NCBI GenBank assembly: GCA_016165875.1 | Contig: JABBOT010000080.1 | Location: 16,960,572-17,024,571 of the forward strand | Direction of reading: 5' to 3' | Length of the DNA stretch: 64,000 bases | DNA from: Acanthopleura granulata | Taxonomy: Eukaryota > Mollusca > Polyplacophora > Chitonida > Chitonidae | Shown: one piece after another, positions 33,534 to 46,300 of the stretch | How the letters are laid out: each line of letters begins with the position of its first letter | Position numbering within the stretch: the first letter of the stretch is position 1 | The notes under the pieces: generated by a model | The model's input: the letters and a program-made list of their open reading frames with translations, nothing else | The model's database searches: none | What the model was told of the DNA's origin: nothing | Position numbers and translations under genes: made by a program

Positions 33534-35221
33534 TTTTAACATGACTTTGTTTATGATAAGTTCATGACAGGTTTGCATGACGTCAGTAGACTGGTAGAAA
33601 TCTGTAGATATTCAAAGTTGCATACTTTTTCACACAGTGTACACTTTTGCTTTTTTCTTCTTTCTCCAACATGACAAATGAAACTGTGATACATTTTTAT
33701 GTAACAGTTTAATCTGAAATGTTTATCCAACCAGTACCAAAACTTTACATCCATTTATTCCTCTAGCTGACATATCTCAGTGTTGTGATTGCATGTTGCT
33801 GTCCTTATAGAAAGTATCGTTACTATACCAGTGGAACAAACAGCTTTCCCTTTCAATTATCTGATTGTACAATTTTAACACTGTTTTTGGATCACCATAT
33901 TTACATGCTATATATACATATTTTTTGGAGTGGTATGCATTGTGCAATTCATAAAATGTGATTTTTATGCTTTGAACAAACAAAGGTATTTACAAATACA
34001 CATGTTTATATATGATAATCTAAAATGTTTTACATATGGGCAAGTAATTGGTACGGTATTTCATGATGTTATTTTTCATTCAGAATGGTTCTTCCTCAGT
34101 CATTCCAAATTTATTAATGTATGTTTTAAAAGGTGACATTTTTCAGAACAACCCATTAATTATAGAAACTATGGTTTAGAAATTGTGGCTTTCTGGTCAT
34201 AATTTTCTTTTATTTTGTGAAATGGCCATGTCATAAAAACTGTCATAAAAAAATTGCTGAATACACCATATTTTTTTTAAAGAGTTTTCCTGAAATATTA
34301 AGTGGAAAAAATTATTGGAGTGAGGATTCGTTCTACACAAGGCTCCTTTAGAGCGAATTGCTTTACCAGTAGGGCTACCAGGTATATGGACAGGTATTTT
34401 AGTTCGGATCAATAGGGCTGGTATTATAAGAAATCAATCATATTAATTTAATGATGTAGATCCACCATTAATTGTCATCAGTTGAATTGAAAAAATCTTC
34501 TTTTTAAATTATTGTATTTCTGAGAAAATTTTGAAAGTTCACAGCTGGAAACTTTGAAAATATTCATGGCAGTATTCCTTGAAAATAGCGGGTTAACAGC
34601 CGTCTGAACAACTCAGTAATCTAAACAACCTATCTGTTGCAGATTAACTTTTGCGCTCTTGATAAGTTTTGTTCATTATAACCTGTTAAATGTGCTTTCT
34701 TTTGTTGTGGTGCCACAGACATTACTTTTTATGAAGCCTTTATGAACATGTAGACAAGTTTTGTGGTTGTCTAGAACCATTGTACTTTACCAATTATATC
34801 TACATTACCCACATTTTATACTTGTATTATCCAAACCATGGAATGTTTGCATACATGACTTACTGTAGGCCTTACCTGCACAAGTATGAGATCTACATGT
34901 ATACACATACAGATTTAAGATATATACCATCTTTCTGTTTATCCCTGAGCTTGTGAAGTACTTAGATTGTTGATATAATGACACACAGCTGCTCTGTGAT
35001 ACACTCTGCTGAATGAATTGAAATAGTTTTACAAATATTAGAATTGGAATGCGTTAGTATTGGATGTCCAGATCATCTACACACGTGATGCTTACATGTT
35101 AATAATTTCCCTTGGCCTTACAGCCTTTATACAAGATTTTGAAAATAAAGTAAATTTACTCAAGCTCTGAGTCAGTTAATTGTGTACAAAATGGCATTTC
35201 AAGGAGGATGATATACTGGTG

Positions 35222-35300
35222 AGTTCAATCTAATCATCAGGCTCAGAATGAGTGAAGATCTGTAGGTTCAAATCCAGCTCATTCCACTTTGCCTCTATAT
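35222..35300 (+). mobile_element. Decayed tRNA-like sequence
   Basis: B-box-like ggttcaaatcc preceded by a degraded A-box region; no body recognised downstream. Confidence 0.35.
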
Positions 35301-35756
35301 ACTTGCATGATATTGACAAATGCGAGCCTATATAGCTTTCAAATTCTTTCCCATTCTATGCTACTACTATAAATGTTATATGGAGTTAATTTCATCAGGC
35401 TGATCATGAGATACTCTGTTTATACAGTTCAATAGAATATTAACTTATTAACTTATTAGGCAGTTTAGGCCTACACCTGAATGTTCACACTTTCAGAACT
35501 ATACAGCTAGAATGAGTTGTTCTGAAAGTTTTTCTGCATGAAAGAGTTTGAAAATGAGCAAAATTTTTATTTTTGGAATACAGTGAAATAAACTTCATTT
35601 TTACCTAACACTTTGTATTTTCATCAAGGCAAGAGCACCAAGCAAGGAAATACAAGATGTGAGGATTTTATAGTCTCTTAGTGTGTGACAGAATTGTTTG
35701 ATTAGTGTGATTGATCGGCACTGGGGTCTCCTGCCAGGTTCAAGTAATTTAACCTG

Positions 35757-35825
35757 ATATGTTCTGTCCGATTTGTGGGTGGAGGAAACCAGAGTGCCAG
35801 GAGTATTAACCACTGACGTTCATCA
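35757..35825. mobile_element. Short SINE-like fragment
   Basis: gtgggtggaggaaaccagag with gccaggagtattaaccactg. A similar stretch at 44090-44140 (gggtggaggaatcttgaaag, gtaaaccaccaacc) suggests a second shared SINE body. Confidence 0.4.
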
Positions 35826-35869
35826 GACCTCTATCACTAAAACCTCCTGACCTAAAACATCTGGTAATG

Positions 35870-36365
35870 ATGGTATGCTGAGCCCCAAGCATATGGCGAT
35901 GTATATCACACTTTGCTGTTGATGGTTTGGTGAACCCCTCATGCATATATGTGACTCCTTGCTGTCAGTGATGGTATAGTGGGCCCCAAGCACACGTGAA
36001 ACCTTGTTGTCAATGATGCTTTAGTGAGCCCCAAGTTCACATGTGACACCTTGTTGTCAATGATGCTTTAGTGAGCCCCAAGTTCACATGTGACACCTTG
36101 TTGTCAATGATGCTTTAGTGAGCCCCAAGTTCACATGTGACACCTTGTTGTTAATGATGCTTTAGTGAGCCCCAAGTTCACATGTGACACCTTGTTGTCA
36201 ATGATGCTTTAGTGAGCCCAAAGTTCACATGTGACACCTTGTTGTCAATGATGATTTAGTGAGCCCGAAGCACATGTGACACCTTGCAGTCAATAATGGT
36301 ATAGTTATCCCCTAGTAGATTTCTGATAACTTGCAGTCAATAATGGTGTACTGAGCCCCAAGCAC
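35870..36365 (+). repeat. 47-bp minisatellite
   Basis: Repeats of caatgatgctttagtgagcc + ccaagttcacatgtgacacc + ttgttgt; four or five middle copies are nearly identical and the outer copies diverge. Confidence 0.92.
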
Positions 36366-37125
36366 ATAAGTTACATCTTGCTGGGATGGGATCAAAAAGA
36401 AAGACCACCATTTTCAAAAATGTGCATAAAAACTGTATATTTGCTACAAAAGGCAGATCAAGCTTCTCACAAACAGAGAGGACAACAAACAAATGGACAT
36501 CTGTGTGACGTGTGTCAAGTTTTCTTTAAGTTGACTTTTTTGGATATATATGAACGAATATACTTCATGTGACTAAAATAGCTTTTTCTTCTTTAACAGG
36601 TACAAATATTCTTTACAAGTGGTCTTTCAAGGTCTTCAACTCAGAAACAACTTTCTCTGGTGTACTGTCAGTATTCAACTGAGCATGTTAAATAGGTACA
36701 TCCCTTTCAGCCAATCACAGATCCGCTACCATTTAGAAGTCAATAATCTGACTTTCGGTGATGTAACCATACTCTCATATCTTAGTTAACCACTAGTCAT
36801 TAGATAATGCACTAAACAGACTCTGCTAGGGAAGCATGGTTGATAACAAAGCTAAGTCTGCATATAATCTGATTGGAATCAGATGGATATTTATGCAAAT
36901 AAATCACACTACAGACCTTTTGAACAAATTGCAGCTGATCCAATTGACATCATTAATGGTGATACTTCAGTGATGTTGCAAATGCTGTTAAATGATGTCT
37001 CCCATGATGTAGAAAGTGATTGTGACATTATGCACAATTATCATCAAATTCACACACTGAGTGTTACTGGATGTCTACAAGACAGGATTTTTACAGGTAT
37101 TATGAGAAGAAGAACCAAGCTCTGA

Positions 37126-37131
37126 TTTATT
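37126..37131 (-). terminator. SCO1: SCO1 polyadenylation signal
   Basis: AATAAA on the minus strand, about 100 nt after the SCO1 stop codon; the nearest canonical signal. Confidence 0.6.
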
Positions 37132-37232
37132 TGTCACTCCCATGCAATGTTTTTCCATAAACTGGTAGCTGTTGAAAAGAGGTTCAACACTTTTTCTTCC
37201 TGTTGTTGTTGTTATCTATGATGCAATGTATT

Positions 37233-37370
37233 TCACTTATGAAGCTGGTCATATTTCTGCATGTGGACAGCAATACTTGTAGAAATTTCATCGGAAGTTT
37301 TGTTCTGTCCATAATAGTCCACAAATTTCCCATCTGGTCCAATCAAATACATGATTATTGTGTGGTCCAC
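37233..37370 (-). CDS. SCO1: SCO1 exon 7 (last coding exon)
   Basis: 45 codons plus TGA, acceptor ttgtttcag. It encodes [20 protein letters not shown] with the conserved His copper ligand, and ends KYDQLHK. Confidence 0.97.
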   Translation of the reverse strand: MDHTIIMYLIGPDGKFVDYYGQNKTSDEISTSIAVHMQKYDQLHK

Positions 37371-40300
37371 CTGAAACAACCAATCATAGACAAGAAAGTG
37401 TAGAACCAGACACTGGTGTCAAAAGTTATCGCAAAAATATGCATACAGGGACAGAAACTGCAGAAGTCGTGGTGAGTAAAAAAACATCAAAAACTGTATC
37501 TGAAAATACCTTCACTAAATTTTTAAGATTTTTTTCTCACCAAATTAAATGTAATCATTAACAAAGGTATTGATTGATGACTCACTATATAACAGCCATT
37601 AGCACAATCTGAATAGATGACTCACTATATAACAGCCATTAGCACATAATGAACAGAAGACTCACTATATAATCGTTGTCTTCGTCTTTGGGTCCTGGAC
37701 TAAAGTAGACCCTGTAGGCCCGTGTCGCCTGAGCTATCTGCTCGGTTGAGCCAGTCAATCCCAACAACTTTGGAGAAAACTCTGAAAGATAAAAGCATTG
37801 AGATTTCTCAGCAATCAGGTGACAATGACCGATATATCTGATATAATCCAATTCTTCAACATTGTCTCATGTTTGCATGATGTTTTTATTCAATCCTATT
37901 CTGTGAGCATTATTCTGATAAATTATACTTTTTATGAAGCCCTGAAATTGACAAACTTAAACAACATGGTTTTATCTCCGAATACAAATTGAAAAGCAGG
38001 GTTCGCAAAACAGTCAAATCTCTGTTAGCTCTTCGGACGGGCTACGATGAGACTTTGGTAGCCCGAAAAATTTTCTGCTCGCCCAATTTCTGTCAATGAA
38101 GTACACAATGTACATGTATTTATTAAAACACAGGGAACTTAATATAATTCAGGTACATTTAACTGCATGTATATTTCAATATTGCACACCTTTGAAAAAC
38201 AGTTCATGAAGTTTATCCAAAACGTTGTTAAATGTGTGCATGACATTCTCTACTGTCATTTATAAACATTTAATAGTAGACTATATATTACTGTCAGTCA
38301 ATTAATTTCCCGTGCATTTGCTACATGTATCTAGATTGTTTTATTTTTATTTATTTATTTTTATTTGCAGACTTCACCAAGGGCTTTTTTATAGTTCTTT
38401 TCTAGCAACATAATAAGCCGTCGTAAAAAGTTTTGTGAACACGTCAAAGGGCTCTTTGTTCTTTTTAGCAACTAAAGTTTTGCCATGGCAGCTTCTGCAG
38501 GGATCTCTGCAGCAGCTTTGGCCTCTACACACTTCATGCTGTTGTGAGTCAAAACTGGGTCCTTTCAATAATTATAAGTGGCAATGTAAAAATGAATTCT
38601 TGACACTGAAAAACATTTGGAACCATGCAACAAATACTGCAAAATACTGTGTTATTTTCCAGGTCATTCCCCAACTACATGACTTTCTATATTCCAAGGC
38701 TCTAAGTAGCCAAGTTACTTTCATAACTGGTTTTCCACTTGGTTGGTCGCCTCAGTACCACTCTGGGTTGGCTGGGTGTATCATTGGTAAAGTATTTTCG
38801 GAGATCCATTTGACAGCTGTCAGAGACGACCACACTTGTCCACGATCACAAAGTGCTCATGTTTGCCAGTTTCCTATTTTGTGCACTCCTACATTTCCAA
38901 TCTCAAAGAGGTAAGTTACACTACAAAAATACTGGAGTAGCTTTACACGCTAACTCATACGTTTCTTGTATTGTTGGAAAACACGGTGGGGACAAACCTT
39001 GACTTGAATCGATTCAGGGATTTCGTTTTTAGTCAGAAGTAAACTATGTCGTCATGGTTTGAATAGAGTTTTGAGTAAACATAAAAATGGAACAACTTCA
39101 GCTGTTACTGCTGAAATTTTTGCTTGCCCATCAGGCAGCTCATGTTACATTTGTGGTAGCTCGAAAAAATTGCCGGTTATCCCGGGACGTCGGGCTAGTA
39201 AATTTGCAAGCCCTAAAAAGTTGCATAAATCACACTGAAAGTTGCTTGTTCATGCGAGCAGGGTTTTGAGCAGTCATGCAGCTCGAACCAGCGCTGTGAA
39301 GGGAATCAAATCTGTCTGATTTGAAATGCCTGCCAACTTAACAATGGCCACTTCTGTCCAATAGTGATTTCTTTTATGAATAGGTTGTTGGCCTTTGATC
39401 ATTCAAAATTGCACCAGATCTAACTTTTTTGTCCCGAAATATGGCGAGGGTAAATTTTCAATCCGCTGCCCTGCAGGGCAGGTGAAAAATGACTTCTTCT
39501 TCTCAAAAAGAAACTGGGAGGATGCCAGCTGTTTATTAGAAATAGGAAACCAACGATACTCAGCAAGTTATGCTTAAAATTTATCTTAAAATTTCTAGCC
39601 AAGGAGGGGTATAAAAAATTTTCACTCATGCAACAATGATGACAAGCATTATGGTAGAAGGAAACCCGGGGAAACTCACAAACATCTGCAGATTGCACCT
39701 AAGAACCATTTGACCATCAAAGTATATTATTTATTTATTTATTTATTTTATCTGTGTTTCACACCATACTAAAGTATATGTCACTTATACATGGCGGAGT
39801 GGGAGTTAACCAGGGCCGAGCCTGGGGAAAACCCATGACCATGAGGAGGTTACTGGCAGACCTTCCCACGTACAGCCAGAGAGGAAACCAGCATGAGCCA
39901 GACTCACTGCACTGGTGAGAAGAATCTGGGGAATTACACCATGCTGACACACTAACTCTCTTGGCCAAGGATGCCCCCCAAGTATTATATGCTTCTAAAA
40001 GCATACCTGCAACGTAATACTTTCCTGTGAAATGAATGGAATGTAATGTAGTGGGGTATAAGAAATCATCCTTTAGGTTGACAGTGCTAAACCTGACAAA
40101 TCTTTGTCTTCCACATTTTTACATTTGTTTACCTTCACAGTATTGCTTGATGGCTTTGGGTGTGTCTCTCTCTGGGTCTACTGTAATGAATAGAGGTATG
40201 ACGTTGGGGATACGAGGCAACTTCTCTGAAAATGCAAGAGGACATGACATACACGCCAATAAATATATCACCATATACTGGTGGAAGAGAAGAGGTTTTC

Positions 40301-43300
40301 ATCAAACACTAAACTGGAAAAACAGTCAGAGGAGTGTCGTCAACCAGTTTATATTGTCATTCAGTGAGTGCAGGATAACTAAAGAATTCCTTAAAAAAAG
40401 GCCAGGATTGAACTTGAGCCTCATGTCACTTATGATTGGATCGTAGTCTAGAAATAACCCAACACAACCCTTCAGAAACATGATACTAGTGTAACACTGG
40501 GGAAACGTGGTATATTAAACCCTGAGGAAACATGGTATAACCCTGAGGGAACCTGCCACACCACTGAGGAAACCCGCCATAATCCTGAGGAAACATGGTA
40601 TAACCCTGCAGAAACATGCCACACCACTGAGGAAACCTGCCATAATCCAGAGGAAACATGGTATAACCCTGAGGAAACCTGACAAAACCCGGAGAAAACA
40701 TAATATAATCCTCTTTAGGTACCAAATGTACAGGCAAAGCCACACCTCATATGTGAAACAATTTTTAGACAAGCAGAGTAGGGAAACTAAACAATGTCTG
40801 TAGAAAAACCAAATATTCCTCCCAAACAATTATCACCATCAAAGAAATTATCAACTTGCTTAAGTACTAGTTGTGATTATTACGGGAGTCCCATGAGCTG
40901 AAAGAGAATACATTGTAAAAACACCCGCATGTTGTAAGATGATCCTTGTTGTAAGATCGCCCATGTTGTATCATCACCCATGTTGTAAGATTAACCGCAG
41001 GTTGTAACATCACCCATGTTGTAAGATTAACCGCACGTTGTAACACCACCCATATTGTAAGATTAACCGCATGTTGTAACATCACCCATGTTGTAAAATC
41101 AGCTGCATGTTGTAAGATCACCAATGTTCTAAGATCACCCATGTTCTAAGATCACCCGCATGTTTTAAGATCACCAAGAATTTTTCATAAGATCCTATAG
41201 AATTTCCAAGAACACCCAGAATTGTCTACACCCATCTGCTGTCTTATACACATTCTGGATCAATTCACACATGGATAAATCAATGTGATTTTCTTCATCC
41301 CCTTTAATTAACCAGATTCTCATAATAGTAATAAACTATGGCAAGAAGTTGTTCTCCATTATGCCCCTTTCCTCAAATAGAGAAATAGGACTGGAACACA
41401 TGGGTTAATTTTGCTACTCTAACAATTCTGAACTTCAAAATCACATCATGATTTTGTTCCCAAAATAAGCGCAAACCATAAGCAACCTCTCAGTATCAAG
41501 GTTTATGCTCTAAGGACAAATAGGACGATTTAATATGGCCGATGACCGAATAATACTGAAACTTGGTCATGCATTTAGAAAAATAGTACTAAATAAAGCT
41601 GAGGTCAGTTATCAGGCTAGACTGGAGCAGCCATTATCTTTTAAAACTCTGCTCACCTATATCGTCAACAGCTTTGACCATTTTCTCAATCTCGTCTGGA
41701 CAAATGTCAGGACAATGAGTAAACCCGAAGTACAGGAGAATCCACTTTCCCAAGTAGTCCTGGCTGGATTTCGGGTTACCATTGTGATCAATCAACTCCC
41801 ACTCTCCACCTAAGGCTGCCTTTCCTAAGGATCGGTTTCTCTCCTTGGCCATGGCTGAAACCACAGAAAGTCTGTTTAGATTTCTTGCTAAGGGTTTATT
41901 TGAACAACTCTTTCAAAAAAATTTTTGCAATGATGATTCTTTTTAGCAGGCCAGATACAATGTGGACATAAAGCTACCTCATGGAACGCCAGGCCAAACA
42001 CACCAAATACACCAACCCACACTGACACCGGGCCAAACACACCAAATACATCAACCCACCCACAGTCGCATTGCACTCACACCGGGCCAAACATACCAAA
42101 TATATCACCCCACCCACAGTCGCATTACACTGACACCAGGCCAAACACACCAAATACATCACCCCACCCACTGTCGCATTACACTGACACCAGGCCAAAC
42201 ACACCAAATACATCACCCCACCCACAGTCGTATTACACTAACACTGGACCAAATGCACCAAATACATCACCCCACCCACAGTCGCACTGCACTGACACCG
42301 GGCCAAACACACCAAGTACATCACCCCACCCACAGCCGCATTGCACTGACACCAGGCCAAACACACCAAATACATCAACCCACACTGACACCGGGCCAAA
42401 CACACCAAATACATCAACCCACCCACAGTCGCATTGCACTCACACCAGGCCAAACATACCAAATATATCACCCCACCCACACTCGCATTACACTCACACC
42501 AGGCCAAACACACCAAATACATCACCCCCCCCCCACAGTCATATTACACTAACACCAGGCCAAACACACCAAATACATCACCCCACCCACAGCCGCATTA
42601 CACTCACACCAGGCCAAACACACCAAATACATCACTCCACCCACAGTCATATTATACTGACACCAGGCCAAACACACCAAACACACCAAATACATCACCA
42701 AACCCACAGCCGCATTACACTGACACCAGGCCAAACACACCAAATACATCACCAAACCCACAGTCGCACTGCATTGATACCAGGCCAAACACACCAAATA
42801 CATCCCCCCACCCACAGTCACATTATACTGACACCAGGCCAAACACACCAAATACATCACCCCACCCACAGTCGCATTACACTGACACCAGGCCAAACAC
42901 ACCAAACACACCAAATACATCACCCCACCCACAGTCGCATTACACTGACACCAGGCCAAACACACCAAACACACCAAATACATCACCCCACCCACAGTCG
43001 CATTATACTGACACCAGGCCAAACACACCAAATACATCACCCCACACACAGTCGCATTACACTGACACCAGGCCAAACACACCAAATACATCACCCCACC
43101 CACAGTCGCATTACACTGACACCAGGCCAAACACACCAAATACATCACCCCACCCACAGTCGCATTATACTGACAACGGTCCAACCACTAATGGACTGCT
43201 ACACTTACAAGAAGCTGACAAAGGATGTTTATATACTTATTTGGATTTTGAAACCCTGCTCAAGAATTTTTTACTTATATGGGCAGAATAAACAATAGTT

Positions 43301-46300
43301 CTTGAGATAGAGCACTGACCTTCAGCAGGTACCAAACAAATCTCCTGACTTAAAGTCCAGGTCAAAACAGAGAGAGCTATCCTCAAATACGTAACCTCAC
43401 TGATCAAGGGCCTGCCAGTTGCTGAGAACCAGTGCTTTAAAGCATCTGAACAAAGTGAGGCTCCTTGAGACAGGATAAGAACTAATTAAAGTTTATCCTA
43501 GAAATTGTAATAATCAAATTTTTGTCCTGAAGTTATATACTGCAAGTTATTATTTAACTCTCTTTCAGGTCCATCTTGCTAAGCTTGCAGTATAATAAAA
43601 GGGTAAATAAATTAAGTGTTTGCTTGCTGCGAAGTTGATTTTGGACGAACTTTCTGACATTTAATATCACAGCTAAAATGAGCATAATTTACTGAGTAAA
43701 TGTCTAACACTGAGGTTAAGTTATCATAAATATTTATTTATTGGATAAATATAGTTTAAACTCACCAAGTTCCTTCTCTTTCTTGACATACTGTATCCCA
43801 GCAATCAGAACGCCACCTATACCAAGGGTAACAATCAGTGATTTCCAGGTAATTGGCTGAAAGTTACAAAAAAATACACTTATTTAAGAACTTTACAATA
43901 TGAATATCATCAATAATTTTACTACACCGCAGAAAAAATTGCCCTGGTGGCAAATTCATGTAGTCCTATAACAGAAAAGATACTGCGTCAGATTATTTTC
44001 ACTTTATTTAATGTGACTGATTAATTGATGGTTGTTTAAAGCACTGTTCAAGAATTTTTCATTCAAACAAAGGTGTTTGAGATTGATACGGGTGGAGGAA
44101 TCTTGAAAGCCAGGTGTAAACCACCAACCTTTGGCAAGTTTTCCAACACCTTCATAAAGTCAAAAGTTCTCTTTTGCTCCAGGATGACTCTTGACACAGA
44201 TTATCCTTAAATGTAACTAGGTCACCTAATGAAACCTTAGATTAAATATCTTTTTTCAAGTGCACATTTAAGAGGGATGCCCTGATTGGTCACAACACCT
44301 CCTCTCCTCTCGTACTTCATTGGGTGAATGTACTTCAACTGAACTCAAATCACCCACCACAGATTCCAGAGTCAACACAGAAGGAATGAACACTGAATTC
44401 ACCTCTGGTATAGTGAGAATGGCTCTCTAGTGATTATTACCAAAGAGCAAGAAAACATAATCAGTGTACTTCAGCCTAAAAGTAAAAGGGATTTTGTCAT
44501 AACTGATTGTCCACTTACCCCTTTCCCTTTGTCTTTAGGAGATTCTCTTTTCGGCGGTCTACTATTCTCACTCATGCATCTTTTGCAGAAAAGAGAATTT
44601 CTGTGACATCGGAACAGCAAGTGCTCATCTGCTTCTGCTTTCACAAAGGCTGACGGCATGTGAATTTGCAACCGACCAGTGCTGAAATGAACGGCAGCAG
44701 GCTTTCTCTAAAACAGACAGGTGAGACTAAGGTAAACTTCACAACCTTTTAGCAATGACAGATCTCAATCAATTCACATTATAGTCGTCAAGTGGAAATA
44801 TAAAAAAATAAAAGACCATAAATGTTAACCAGGTAGGGTCTTCACAACTTTATACCCTTACACTTTTGATTAGATACAGAAAAACAGCTCTCCTTTTTCT
44901 ATATTCGGGCCAGAGATGAAGAACCACACTGCCAAAACTTTAATCACTGACAGCTCTGGCCAAATCTAAAATAAGGTTATATGAATACATATCATGATTG
45001 AATCAACTGGAAAAGTGGTTAAATACTGTTGAGCAGAAATGCTAGCAATGTATGGAAACTGTGCTAAATAACTCCATGTACATGTATACCTTCAAAGGCG
45101 GTGCAGGACACAGCTTTATTAAAAACTTTTTTCACAGCACTTTAGCTCTTCCTTTTTTCCTGCCATTTTCAGCCAAGAAACTGTGTCTAAACTGTGTCTA
45201 AAGTTAACTGCCTAATTTATAGGTCAGCTTTCGCACTATACATAGCTCGGTGTACTGGAATACAAAAAGGAGAGCCCTCAAGACAACTTTCTTTCTGATA
45301 ATGGAGTAGACTCACATCATCAACACTTCATGCTGACTTGTTGACTCTGCCATTAAAACTCACTGATCATCCTGGGGATCATCCAACAATGTCTTGTCAT
45401 AACACAAAATCAAAATTAAACTTATGGCAACCTACAAGTACTTTAAGCTACAGGCCTATTTCATCTGTTAATCAGACTATGCATAGATCACTGTCTGACA
45501 GCAAGCATAGGGTGTGTGAACACAATACGTGTTTTACAGTTCTGATTGTGCTGTGTATTGCACAGGACTACATACATGTTGCACGGGTACACATAGTTCA
45601 GCGAGCTACATGTAAACATTAATGCTTTATGTTTTATATCTGACAGACCCGCGCACAAAGGTGGAGATCAGAATCCGTAAAAAAGCAGGGAGATTTGTAA
45701 TGCTGATGATCATGTTTACATGTTGCTCTGTCCGTGCATTTGGACGTCGTGTATTTTCACGCGGTCACGTTTTACTATGGTCTCAATGTTTACAGAATTA
45801 AATTTCTTTATTTGTTTTAGTGACGATGACCCACAGCCAATGGTTCCTATAGGATCACCTCTCAACAACATGTGCATACAAATATACAGGGTTATACAGT
45901 AATACAATGAAAACAATTCTGTAAACACAACAATGAACATGCACACATCCACTTACTAGTATGCACATATAGGTAAATAGTATAATACTGAAGACATGGA
46001 AATTTAATAATTGAAAATTCTAAGAAAACAATTAAATGGATTATAAGCAATTATTAAATAGATACTAAATAAATTTAATCTAACAGTTGGAGAAATGTCG
46101 AGTGTCACCAATGTACTGATGCAAGTACTGTCGGAAATACTCAACTCTGTAGACCCATTTCATAAAACATGTGCTTTTGAAAAGAGATCTTCGCGTATAG
46201 AAAAATATGCACCAGGCCAAAGGACACAATTGAATAAAATGAGCATGTGCTTCCTTAGGGCAGCAAAAGTGGGACATGGATAGATAATGTCGAGCATTTT

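Larger units (their letters stand above)
33092..35756. other. Intergenic between ABCB and SCO1
   Basis: AT-rich, with two tRNA-like remnants listed separately. No gene seen. Confidence 0.5.

Noticed and set aside
38435..38914. 159-codon plus-strand ORF
   Set aside because: It has no motif, while the opposite strand shows a hAT-like peptide; it is probably a shadow in the element relic.
42549..43184. 211-codon minus-strand ORF
   Set aside because: Antisense reading of the same 54-bp array, with perfectly periodic residues.
42434..43291. 285-codon plus-strand ORF
   Set aside because: It is a reading of the 54-bp minisatellite in SCO1 intron 3; the unit is a multiple of three and lacks stops in several frames.
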